Source: Nonomuraea fuscirosea (GTDB taxonomy: Bacteria > Actinomycetota > Actinomycetes > Streptosporangiales > Streptosporangiaceae). From it: DNA of 64,000 nt. Shown piece by piece: positions 41,810-49,565 of the stretch. The stretch is from assembly GCF_003001935.1 (NCBI RefSeq), contig NZ_PVNG01000004.1:248001-312000 (forward strand), in the 5' to 3' direction. The notes under the pieces are model-generated. The model worked only from the letters and a program-made list of their open reading frames with translations. It was not told the origin of the DNA and made no database searches. Position 1 is the first letter of the stretch, and each line of letters begins with the position of its first letter. A program made the position numbers and the translations under genes.

Positions 41810-42607
41810 ATGGGAGCGGTCGCCGTACACGAGGAGTCCTTCGGAGAGCTGCTGCGCGCGTGGCGGCAGCGGCGCAGGGTCAGCCAGCTGGACCTGGCGA
41901 TCGAGGCGGACGTGTCCGCCCGTCACGTCAGCTTCCTGGAGACCGGGCGCGCCCGGCCGAGCCGCGAGATGGTGATGAAGCTGGCCGAGGAGCTGGAGGT
42001 GCCGCTGCGGCACCGCAACAGGCTGCTGGTGGCCGCCGGGTTCGCCCCCGTCTATCCGGAACGGGAAGTACGCGCTCCCGAGATGGAGGTCGTCCGGCGG
42101 GCGCTGGACCGGATCCTGGCCGGGCACGAGCCCTACCCGGCGGTCGTGGTCGACGCCATGTGGAATCTGGTGGCGGCCAACTCGGCGGCGGGCATGTTCA
42201 TGGAGGGCGTGCCGGCCGAGCTGCTGGCGGAGCCGGTCAACGTGATGCGGCTGTCGCTGCACCCGCAGGCCATGGGCGGGCGGCTGCTCAACCTGGCCGA
42301 GGTGCGGGCCCACCTGCTGCACCAGCTCCGCAGGCAGGCCGAGGCGTCCGGGCACGGCCGGCTGGCCGAGCTGCACGACGAGCTGGCCTCGTACACCTAT
42401 CCGGGGGTCGATCTGAACGTGGCGCACGTGCCGGGGCCGGGCGACATCCTGGTGCCGCTGCGGATCGCGGCCGGTGACCGGGTGCTGTCGATGTTCACCA
42501 CGATCGCCACGTTCGGGACGCCGCTGGACGTGACGGTGTCCGAGCTGGCCATCGAGACGTTCTGGCCCGGCGACGAGGAGACCGCGGCGGCCTTCGGCCG
42601 GGCCTGA
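41810..42607 (+). CDS. XRE-family regulator with MmyB-like ligand-binding domain
   Basis: 265 residues. The N-terminal HTH (LLRAWRQRRRVSQLDLAIEADVSARHVSFLETGRARPSREMV, about 13-55) is followed by an MmyB-type PAS-like domain (VVDAMWNLVAANSAAGMFM..., then FWPGDEETAAAF). Such regulators often control an adjacent, divergent oxidoreductase; here the divergent unit is the propeller/MoaD-like pair. The last codons and the stop lie within a 24-bp tandem repeat. Confidence 0.87.
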   Translation: MGAVAVHEESFGELLRAWRQRRRVSQLDLAIEADVSARHVSFLETGRARPSREMVMKLAEELEVPLRHRNRLLVAAGFAPVYPEREVRAPEMEVVRRALDRILAGHEPYPAVVVDAMWNLVAANSAAGMFMEGVPAELLAEPVNVMRLSLHPQAMGGRLLNLAEVRAHLLHQLRRQAEASGHGRLAELHDELASYTYPGVDLNVAHVPGPGDILVPLRIAAGDRVLSMFTTIATFGTPLDVTVSELAIETFWPGDEETAAAFGRA

Positions 42608-42658
42608 CCGGTGGCCTTCGGCCGGGCCTGACCGGTGGCCTTCGGCCGGGCCTGACCG
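42589..42658 (+). repeat. 24-bp tandem repeat spanning a stop codon
   Basis: Almost three copies of a 24-bp unit begin at 42589, 42613 and 42637. The unit encodes the last residues AFGRA plus the TGA stop, so the duplication created two extra, untranslated copies of the gene end. Each unit contains the short hairpin GGCCTTCGGCC. Confidence 0.9.
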
Positions 42659-42754
42659 CCGCGCCGTCGATGCGATGCCTGGGCGACGCCTGGGCGACGC
42701 CGGGACGCCGGCCCGCTGGGGCGGGGCGCGGCGCGACGGGGCGCGACGCCCGGG

Positions 42755-44257
42755 TCAGCGTGCCGTCGGCGGGAGGGCCGGGTGGGGGTCGCCCGAGGCG
42801 ATGGCGGCGGCCCTGGCCACGGTCGGCGGCTCGCCGCTCATGATCGGCAGGCCGCCGGTGACGGTGTGGGTGCGGACGTCGAGCGTGCCGCCCGCGGGCG
42901 CCGCCGCGACGGCGAACGCCGGGAAGGCGCTGCCGCCGGGGACGACGGAGATCGAGAGGTAGTCGCCGGCCGTCCGGCCGTCCGCGGTGGCGGCCAGCCA
43001 GCCCGGCGACATCGGCCCGGCCAGCTCCAGCGGCGGCGACCAGCTCGCCCCGCCGTTGGAGGAGGAGGTGTAGGCGACCGTGAGGCGGCAGGTCGCGGCC
43101 GTGCAGAGGGCCTCGGGGTAGCGGTAGTAGACGAGCGCGAGCCTGGCCTGGTCGCCCGTGCTCTCGCGGTCCACGCCCAGGCCCGGGATGAAGTGGTCGC
43201 CCCCGTCGGCGGTGACCCGCGCGGGCTCGCTCCACGTGGCGCCCGTGGCCGAGCGGCTCAGCACGATGTCGTTGCCGCCGCAGTCGGTCTGGAAGCGGCA
43301 GTCGTGCCAGGCGACGTACACGGCGCCGTCCGCGTCGGTCTCCGCCGACGGCAGCGGCGCCGCCCGTAACCCGCCCGCCACCGCGTGCCGCTGCGCCTCC
43401 GCGACCAGCACGCTCTCCTCCCAGCTCGCCCCGCCGTCGCGGGAGCGGACCGAGCGGATCCGGCCGTCGTTGCCCAGGTAAGGGACCACCACGGCACCGT
43501 TCGGCCGCACCACCGGCTGCCCGCCGATCCCCGTGGCGGACGTGCCCGTGACCTCCCAGGTCAGGCCGCCGTCCGCGGAACGGGCCAGGTGGATCGCGTT
43601 GCCGTCGGCGTGGTCGTCGTACAGGACGTGGCAGCGGCCGCGGAACGGGCTGGCGGCGCCGTTGTCGCAGACGATCCACGGCTTGTCCAGGTCGCCGCCG
43701 CCCGCGACCGCGGTCGTCACCGGCCTGTCCCAGGTCAGCCCGTCGGCCGAGCGGCTGGTCAGCACCGCCGCCCCGGTGAGCCCGCCCGCGTCCGACAGCG
43801 CCAGCGAGGCGATCAGCCACACGCCGTGCCGGGCGTCGAAGGCCACCGACGGGTCGCTGACCCGCGCGTACGGCCCGCCGCCCGCCGCCGTCAGCCCGGG
43901 TAACAGCCCTCTCGCCCAGGTGGCGCCGTTGTCGGCGGAGGTCGCGAAGGCGATCCCCGACGCGCCCGCGTCGTGGAAGCGGCCCGACTGCTGCGCCGCC
44001 ACGATGGTCGAGCCCCACTGGTAGGTGTCGGACCCGGCCTGCGTGCCCCGCTGGCCCGCGCCCTCCGCGTCGTCGCCGGTGTCCGCGCCGAGCTCGGTCA
44101 GCGGCACGCCTCCCGCGTCCTCGGCGAGAACGGGAACGGGAACGGCGGACAGGGCCGCGATGAGGACGGCCACGGTGGTGACGACCACGGTGATGACGGG
44201 AACGGTGATGACGGGAACGAGTCCGCCGATTCCTCGGCGCCGGGCGGGGGCTGGCAC
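42755..44257 (-). CDS. Secreted sialidase-like (BNR repeat) protein
   Basis: About 500 residues. An N-terminal signal/anchor has a short direct repeat (VPVITVPVITVVV). The rest is a six-bladed sialidase-type propeller with Asp-boxes SADNGATW, SADGLTW, SADGGLTW, SRDGGASW, SATGATW and SNGGASW. A catalytic neuraminidase FRIP motif and the Arg triad are not evident, so a glycan-binding or non-sialidase role is possible. GTG 44257, six bases after GGAGG, is preferred over the ATG 27 bp upstream, which lacks a ribosome site. Confidence 0.75.
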   Translation of the reverse strand: MPAPARRRGIGGLVPVITVPVITVVVTTVAVLIAALSAVPVPVLAEDAGGVPLTELGADTGDDAEGAGQRGTQAGSDTYQWGSTIVAAQQSGRFHDAGASGIAFATSADNGATWARGLLPGLTAAGGGPYARVSDPSVAFDARHGVWLIASLALSDAGGLTGAAVLTSRSADGLTWDRPVTTAVAGGGDLDKPWIVCDNGAASPFRGRCHVLYDDHADGNAIHLARSADGGLTWEVTGTSATGIGGQPVVRPNGAVVVPYLGNDGRIRSVRSRDGGASWEESVLVAEAQRHAVAGGLRAAPLPSAETDADGAVYVAWHDCRFQTDCGGNDIVLSRSATGATWSEPARVTADGGDHFIPGLGVDRESTGDQARLALVYYRYPEALCTAATCRLTVAYTSSSNGGASWSPPLELAGPMSPGWLAATADGRTAGDYLSISVVPGGSAFPAFAVAAAPAGGTLDVRTHTVTGGLPIMSGEPPTVARAAAIASGDPHPALPPTAR

Positions 44258-44356
44258 AGTCCACCTCCACTTGGCGTGTCCCATCCAGATGGCACCGCCC
44301 GACCCCCTGCTGTCAACCTCCCGATCAAGAAAAGTGACTCCTCCGGCCGTGGAAGG

Positions 44357-45475
44357 TCATCGTTCGGCGTGGGCGACGTCCCGGTGGATGCGGACCAGGG
44401 GCACGCCGTCCCCCTGGAGGCGGCGCACGGTCTCGTTGACCATGCCGGCCGGGCCGCACACGTACACGTCGTGGTCGGTCCAGGAGCGGAAGCGCTGCGT
44501 CACCTCGGGCAGGTGGCCGCGCATGCCCTCGTAGCCGGGCTGGCCCGACACCACCGGCAGCACCCGCAGCCACGGGAACGACGACTCCAGCCTGATCAGG
44601 TCGGGCAGGTCGTACAGCTCGTCGGCGCTGCGGGCCCCGTACATCAGGTGGATGGCGGGACGGCGTCCCGAGGCGATGATGGACTCCACGATCGCCTTCA
44701 GCGGCGCCAGCCCCGTGCCGCCGGCCACGCACAGCACGTCGCGCACGCTGTTCTCGCGCGGCGTCATCGTGCCCATGGGCGGGCCCAGCATCAGCGTGTC
44801 GCCGACCCCGGTGTGCCTGATCAGCGCGGTCGAGACCCAGCCGCCCGGCACGGAGCGGACGTGCAGGGTGATCGTGTTGTCCGCGCGCGGCGCGTTCGCG
44901 ATGGAGAACGTCCGCCACACGCGCGGCCAGCGGGAGGTCTGCACGCTCACGTACTGGCCCGGCTGGTACGGCAGCCGCTGCGTCGGCCGCAACGTCAGCA
45001 CCGCGATGTCCCGGTGCCGCCGCTCGTGCCCGACGACCTCGGCCAGCCACCAGGCCGGGGAGACCCCGGCGTCCGACTCGGCCGCCCCGATCATCAGGTT
45101 GGCCGCCGCCGAGTAGGCCGACACCCAGGCCGCCTCGATCTCGTGGTTCCACACGTCGGCGGCGAAGCGCCTGATCGTGGCCAGCAGGGCGTTGCCCACG
45201 GCCGTGTAGTGCTCGGCGATGACGCCGTACTTGCGATGGTCCCTCCCGAGTTGCCCGAGGAAGCCCGCCAGCCCGTCCGGGCTGTCCAGGCTCCAGACGA
45301 TCCGGGTCAACGAGCTGAACAGCCGGTCCCGCTGCACGTCCATGGCGGGCGGGAACATCCCGCGCAGGTGCGGGTTCTCGGCGAACAGCCGGCCGTAGAA
45401 GTAGGCCGTGGCCTTGTCGGCCACCGGCTCGATGACGGAGAAACTCTCTTTTACCAGGCGCGGATTCAACGACAT
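44357..45475 (-). CDS. hmp: Flavohemoglobin-like NO dioxygenase
   Basis: About 372 residues. The N-terminal globin domain (about 1-135) has Tyr-B10 in TAYFYGRLF and the proximal His in LGRDHRKYGV. It continues into a ferredoxin-reductase-type FAD/NAD(P) module: WRTFSIANAP (FAD), VAGGTGLAPLKAIVES and YVCGPAGM (NAD). The layout matches bacterial flavohemoglobins, which oxidise NO to nitrate, although the FAD part is slightly short. ATG 45475 was chosen; GTG 45487 with AAGGGG upstream is an alternative. It is divergent from the PuuD-like gene across a 500-bp region. Confidence 0.87.
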   Translation of the reverse strand: MSLNPRLVKESFSVIEPVADKATAYFYGRLFAENPHLRGMFPPAMDVQRDRLFSSLTRIVWSLDSPDGLAGFLGQLGRDHRKYGVIAEHYTAVGNALLATIRRFAADVWNHEIEAAWVSAYSAAANLMIGAAESDAGVSPAWWLAEVVGHERRHRDIAVLTLRPTQRLPYQPGQYVSVQTSRWPRVWRTFSIANAPRADNTITLHVRSVPGGWVSTALIRHTGVGDTLMLGPPMGTMTPRENSVRDVLCVAGGTGLAPLKAIVESIIASGRRPAIHLMYGARSADELYDLPDLIRLESSFPWLRVLPVVSGQPGYEGMRGHLPEVTQRFRSWTDHDVYVCGPAGMVNETVRRLQGDGVPLVRIHRDVAHAER

Positions 45476-45987
45476 ATCCAACCCCACCCCTTGACCGGAA
45501 ACGCGTTCCGGCCTTCGTCGTTCACCTCCCTGACGGTTCCGGGTCGTGAGCGCGGGACAGGCCCCGGCACATCCGTACGCTCGAATTCGAGTGTTACACC
45601 ACCGATGACGCGTCACAACCGTTTCCCCCGATACGGTGCGAAGCGGAACTACCTGTAGTGGTTTCGTGATTCTCCGCGTCCGGCGGTGCGGAGTTTTTCG
45701 GATGGCCAAGGTGAAAGAAATTAATATTCGCTTTTCGTCGTCCCGCGAAGGCCGTTCCCTGGATATTCCGCTCCCTGGATTTCCGCGAGCCCTGGGAGGA
45801 CGCCCGCCCGTGCCGGTGACCGCCCTCCGGCGGCCCCTCGCCGGCGGCCGCCGGAGACATGGGACAGGAGGGATCTCGGCGAGGGGTGACATATCGGAAA
45901 GGGAGTGCGCCATGATGGGGCAAGGGGTCCCGTCATCTCGAACGGGCTGACAGCCGCCCGAACTCCACCATGTTCCCTGGAGATCGC
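45476..45987. promoter_or_regulatory. 512-bp region with short ORF and intrinsic terminator
   Basis: No confident gene. On the plus strand an ATG at 45605 opens a 17-residue frame (MTRHNRFPRYGAKRNYL, stop 45656-45658). It is followed by a hairpin CTCCGC (45672-45677) / GCGGAG (45688-45693) and TTTTT (45694-45698), a good intrinsic terminator and possible attenuator. A second frame from ATG 45702 begins MAKVKEINIRF with atypically A/T-rich codons (45710-45740). CTGGAGA before ATG 45988 is the ribosome site of the PuuD-like gene. Confidence 0.5.
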
Positions 45988-46674
45988 ATGTCCCGTCCGC
46001 TCATCGGTATCACCGCCTACTTCGAAGCCGCACGCTGGGGTGACTGGGTGCGCGAGGCCGTGGTCTCCCCACCCTCCTACGCCAAGGCGGTCATCCGGGC
46101 GGGAGGCGCGCCCGTGGTGCTGCCGCCGCTCGGCCCGCACGCCGTGGACGACTACGTACGCGGCCTGCGCGGCATCGTCCTGGCCGGCGGCGTCGAACTG
46201 GGCGCCGACACCTACAACGGCGAGCAGGACGAGCACGTCGCCGAGCCGCAGAGCCACCGCGACCGGTTCGAGCTGGCCGTCGCCAGGGCCGCCGTCCAGG
46301 CCGACGTGCCCATCCTGGCCATCTCCAGGGGCATGCACGTGCTCAACGTCGCCCAGGGCGGCACGCTCATCCCGTGGCTGCCCGAGGTGCTCGACAGCGA
46401 CCGCCACGCCGTCCCCGGCGCCGTCCACACGATCCAGGTCAGCGTCACCAGCAAGCTCGGCAAGGCCGTCGGCGACCGGGTCGAGGTGAGCGCGCCGCAC
46501 CACCAGTCCGTACGCCGCCTCGGGACCGGCCTGCTGGCCGTGGCCTGGGCCGAGGACCAGATCGTCGAAGGCGTCGAACTGCAGGGACACCGGTTCGGCG
46601 TGGGGGTGCAGTGGCACCCTGAGCGGGGCGACGACAACCGGCTCTTCGATGCGTTCATGGAGGCGGCCCGCTAG
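45988..46674 (+). CDS. PuuD-like class I amidotransferase with Ser for Cys
   Basis: About 228 residues of the gamma-glutamyl-gamma-aminobutyrate hydrolase family (PLIGITAYFE, GIVLAGGVELGADTY, GVQWHPE). The nucleophile loop, normally ILAICRGMQ, reads ILAISRGMH: codon TCC at 46324-46326, Ser113. The acceptor His and Glu (HPE) remain. Without Cys a canonical glutamine/gamma-glutamyl hydrolase would be inactive or greatly changed. ATG 45988 has GGAGA upstream; an ATG at 45970 is less likely. It stands next to an HSL esterase. Confidence 0.82.
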   Translation: MSRPLIGITAYFEAARWGDWVREAVVSPPSYAKAVIRAGGAPVVLPPLGPHAVDDYVRGLRGIVLAGGVELGADTYNGEQDEHVAEPQSHRDRFELAVARAAVQADVPILAISRGMHVLNVAQGGTLIPWLPEVLDSDRHAVPGAVHTIQVSVTSKLGKAVGDRVEVSAPHHQSVRRLGTGLLAVAWAEDQIVEGVELQGHRFGVGVQWHPERGDDNRLFDAFMEAAR

Positions 46675-46677
46675 GCT
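46672..46677 (+). promoter_or_regulatory. -10 element TAGGCT, leaderless start of esterase
   Basis: TAGGCT overlaps the stop codon of the PuuD-like gene and ends 6 bases before ATG 46684. This suggests a separate leaderless transcript for the esterase. Confidence 0.45.
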
Positions 46678-46683
46678 GCGATC

Positions 46684-47598
46684 ATGCCGCTGCACCCCCA
46701 GGCGCGGGACTACGTCGCCCAGGCCACGTCAGATTCCGATGCCGGCCTGTCCGCGCTCAGCCCGGCCGAGATCCGGGAGATGCGCGAGCAGGACCCCCTC
46801 GCCCCGCACCGGGGGCCGCTGACCAAGCTGCCGTTCGTCCGCGACGAGCGGGCCGGCGAGGTGCCCATCCGCATCTACCGGGCCGACCCCGGCGACGGCC
46901 CGCTGCCGGTCGTGGTCTACTTCCACGGCGGCGGCTGGGTCTTCGGCAGCGTCAAGCGCAACGACGCGACCGGCCGCGACCTGGCCATCCGCACCGGCTC
47001 GGTGGTGGTGTCGGTCGACTACCGGCTCGCCCCGGAAGACCCGTTCCCCGCCGCCGCCGACGACGCCTGGACCGTGGTGCGCGACATCTTCGCCCGGCCC
47101 GCCTTCTACCAGAGCAACGGCAGCGTCGCCGTCGTCGGCGACAGCGCGGGCGGCAACCTGGCCGCCGTCGCCGCCTGGCAGGCCCGCGACGCCGGCCTCA
47201 CGCTGGCCCACCAGGTGCTCGTCTATCCGGTGCTCGACGTGGCCATGGACACGCCCAGCTACACCGAGTTCGCCAAGGGCCTCGGCCTCGACGCCGCCGA
47301 CATGGTCTGGTTCGTCCAGCAATATGCCGCCGACGCCGACCCGGCCGACCCCTGCCTGTCCCCGCTGCGCCTGCCCGACGTCGCCGGCCTGGCGCCCGCC
47401 ACCGTCGTGACCGCCGAATACGACGTGCTCAGAGACGAGGGCGAGCGCTACGCCGCCCGCCTGGCCGAGGCGGGCGTGCCGGTCGAGCTGCGCCGCTACG
47501 ACGGCATGGTGCACGGCTTCTACGTCCTGCCCGGCCTGTTCGACCCGGCCGTCGAGGCCCGCGACTACGTGGCGGAACGGCTGCGTGCGTCCCTGTGA
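46684..47598 (+). CDS. Alpha/beta hydrolase, HSL-family esterase
   Basis: 304 residues. VVYFHGGGWVFG is the oxyanion-hole HGGG motif, VVGDSAGGNLAA the nucleophile elbow, ATVVTAEYDVLRDEG the acid and GMVHGFYVLPG the catalytic His. It hydrolyses short-chain esters; natural substrate unknown. No signal peptide. The start has no ribosome site but has a -10 element directly upstream. Confidence 0.9.
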   Translation: MPLHPQARDYVAQATSDSDAGLSALSPAEIREMREQDPLAPHRGPLTKLPFVRDERAGEVPIRIYRADPGDGPLPVVVYFHGGGWVFGSVKRNDATGRDLAIRTGSVVVSVDYRLAPEDPFPAAADDAWTVVRDIFARPAFYQSNGSVAVVGDSAGGNLAAVAAWQARDAGLTLAHQVLVYPVLDVAMDTPSYTEFAKGLGLDAADMVWFVQQYAADADPADPCLSPLRLPDVAGLAPATVVTAEYDVLRDEGERYAARLAEAGVPVELRRYDGMVHGFYVLPGLFDPAVEARDYVAERLRASL

Positions 47599-47652
47599 GC
47601 CGTACCGGCGGGACGTCGCGAGCGAAGGAGCGATCATGACGGGGGAGCGGTT

Positions 47653-48438
47653 GTGAAGGACGCCTACGACAAGCTGCTGCTCGACACCCCCGCCGAGGGC
47701 GTCCTGCGGATCACCATCAGCGAGCCGGGCAAGCTCAACGCCGTCGACGCCACCGCGCACCGTGAGCTGGGCGAGGTCTGGCGTGACGCCGACCGCGACG
47801 ACTCCGTCAGGGCCGTGCTGATCAGGGGAGAGGGCCGGGCGTTCTCGGCCGGCGGCGACCTGTCCATGATCGAGGACATGATGCGCGACCACGCCACCCG
47901 GCTGCGCGTGTTCGCCGAGGCCCGCGACATCGTCTACAACGTGCTCAACTGCTCCAAGCCGATCGTCTCCGCCATCCAGGGCCCGGCCGTGGGCGCCGGG
48001 CTCGCGGTGGCGCTGCTGGCCGACATCTCCGTCGCCGGCCGTACCGCGCGGATCATCGACGGCCACACCAGGCTCGGCGTCGCGGCCGGCGACCACGCCG
48101 CGATCGTCTGGCCGCTGCTGTGCGGGCTGGCCAAGGCGAAATACCACCTGCTGCTGTGCGAGCCCGTGACCGGCGCGGAGGCCGAGCGGATGGGCCTGGT
48201 CAGCCTGTGCGTGGACGACGACGAGGTGCACGACAAGGCGATGGAGATCGCCGTCAGGCTCGCGGCCGGCTCACCCGAGGCGATCAGGCTGACCAAATAC
48301 TCGCTCAACAACTGGCTGCGCCTGGCGGGCCCGTCCTTCGACGCGTCCCTGGCGATGGAGTTCCTCGGCTTCACCGGCCCCGACGCGGCCGAGGGCGTGC
48401 GCGCGCTGCGCGAGAAGCGGCCGCCCGCGTTCGGCTGA
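47653..48438 (+). CDS. Enoyl-CoA hydratase/isomerase family protein
   Basis: 261 residues with the crotonase fold. [13 protein letters not shown] is the first oxyanion-hole segment and [22 protein letters not shown] the second. The usual catalytic Glu pair is not clear: [25 protein letters not shown] replaces the common A.F...ElGl..G.G pattern with Asp near the active site, so hydratase activity is not certain. GTG 47653 follows GGGGGAG. It lies 54 bp after the esterase and may be cotranscribed. Confidence 0.87.
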   Translation: MKDAYDKLLLDTPAEGVLRITISEPGKLNAVDATAHRELGEVWRDADRDDSVRAVLIRGEGRAFSAGGDLSMIEDMMRDHATRLRVFAEARDIVYNVLNCSKPIVSAIQGPAVGAGLAVALLADISVAGRTARIIDGHTRLGVAAGDHAAIVWPLLCGLAKAKYHLLLCEPVTGAEAERMGLVSLCVDDDEVHDKAMEIAVRLAAGSPEAIRLTKYSLNNWLRLAGPSFDASLAMEFLGFTGPDAAEGVRALREKRPPAFG

Positions 48439-48850
48439 GCCGGGTGTGCTTGCCCGGACCCCGGGTAGCGGGAGCCCATGAAGGACCACAGGGGGGTGGA
48501 CCTGCCGAGGCTCCGGCATCGGGAGGCCGAGGCCCCGTCCGCCGAGGCCGAGAACGCAGCCCGGGCGGACGGAGCCGGCGCCTACTGGCGGCTGGTGCGG
48601 TTGCCGGTGGTCCGCGGGACTACGGGGGAGGAGGTCGCCAGCACACGCGCCCGCCGCGACAGGGCGGGCGATCCGGCCTGAGCGCCGGTTCAGAGCCGCG
48701 GGGCGGTCCGAGCGTCCGCGCCACGAGGGGTTGAGCAGGAGCTCCCCGGTCAACTGGCGCGGCCCGCCCGATCCAGGCGCCGATCGGGCGGCCGGCCGTT
48801 CCGTGCCGGCCCCGCCCGGCCGTCCCGGCGGGGCTGGTCAGCGGGGCTGG
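48439..48850. other. Gene-free stretch with short repeats
   Basis: 412 bp between the enoyl-CoA hydratase and the convergent methyltransferase gene. I find no convincing gene. A 67-codon plus-strand frame from about 48478 lacks a ribosome site and recognisable sequence. Near 48829-48860 a 13-base unit GGGGCTGGTCAGC is repeated two to three times and may help terminate the convergent transcripts. Confidence 0.5.
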
Positions 48851-49438
48851 TCAGCGGGGGCGGCGGGCGTGGAAGACGAAGGCCGGCGGGGTGTTGCGCC
48901 ACACCGTACGCCCCTGCACGACCTCCTCGAACCGCTCGCCCAGCAACGCACGGAAGCGCCGCGCCGAACTCAGCGGAACGGCGTGAATGTAGGAGAACGT
49001 GGTGAAAGCCGCCCCAGGGCTCATCGCATCCGTCACCGCACTCAGCAACTCGTGCTGCAACCCCTGGGGAAAGGCCGCCCACGGCAGCCCGCTCACCACC
49101 ACGTCCGCCCGGCGCAGCCCGCGCTCGCCGAGCAGCTCACACAGCCGGGAGGCGTCGTCGTTGACCACGTCCACCGTGGGGAAGCGCTCGGAAAGCACCG
49201 TGGCCATCGCCTCGTTGAGCTCCACGGCCAGATGGTGGCCCCGCCCACCCAGCCGCTGCTGGATCTCCACCGTGAACGAGCCCGTACCGGGCCCGAGTTC
49301 CACCACGATCGGCTCGCCCCGCTCGGGGATCGGCGCGCAGACGGCCGACGCCAGCCACCGCGAACTGGGCGCGAGCGCGCCGACGGTGGCGGGGGAGCGC
49401 AGGAACTGGCCGAGGAAGAGTGCGGTGTCGTTGGACAT
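48851..49438 (-). CDS. SAM-dependent methyltransferase, PmtA/RsmA-like
   Basis: 195 residues, class I methyltransferase. IVVELGPGTGSFT is the SAM-binding motif I and SGLPWAAF stands where NPPY/SGLP occurs in phospholipid N-methyltransferases and the KsgA group. The N-terminal FLGQFLRSPATVGALAPSSRWLA is characteristic of the phosphatidylethanolamine N-methyltransferase-like proteins. The minus-strand TAGGTT (complement of 49445-49450) ends six bases before the ATG, so a leaderless mRNA is likely. Confidence 0.82.
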   Translation of the reverse strand: MSNDTALFLGQFLRSPATVGALAPSSRWLASAVCAPIPERGEPIVVELGPGTGSFTVEIQQRLGGRGHHLAVELNEAMATVLSERFPTVDVVNDDASRLCELLGERGLRRADVVVSGLPWAAFPQGLQHELLSAVTDAMSPGAAFTTFSYIHAVPLSSARRFRALLGERFEEVVQGRTVWRNTPPAFVFHARRPR

Positions 49439-49515
49439 GACCCGAACCTAGGCCACGCTCGGCCATGAACGCTCCCCCCTCCGGGCGGAGCTGCGGCCAC
49501 TTGGAGGAGGCGGTG

Positions 49516-49531
49516 TCCTCCGCGCGGAGGA
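49516..49531. promoter_or_regulatory. Perfect 16-bp palindrome in divergent promoter
   Basis: TCCTCCGC/GCGGAGGA is a perfect dyad, 50 bp before the histidine kinase start and 78 bp before the divergent methyltransferase start. The kinase -10 (TACGGT, 49554-49559) ends six bases before ATG 49566. It is a plausible binding site for the linked LuxR-type response regulator, but could also act as a hairpin. Confidence 0.45.
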
Positions 49532-49565
49532 TCAGCAGCTCACACGGGGCCTATACGGTGTGTCC

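Noticed and set aside
48478..48681. 67-codon plus-strand frame after the enoyl-CoA hydratase
   Set aside because: No ribosome site, no recognisable sequence and a composition like noncoding GC-rich DNA.
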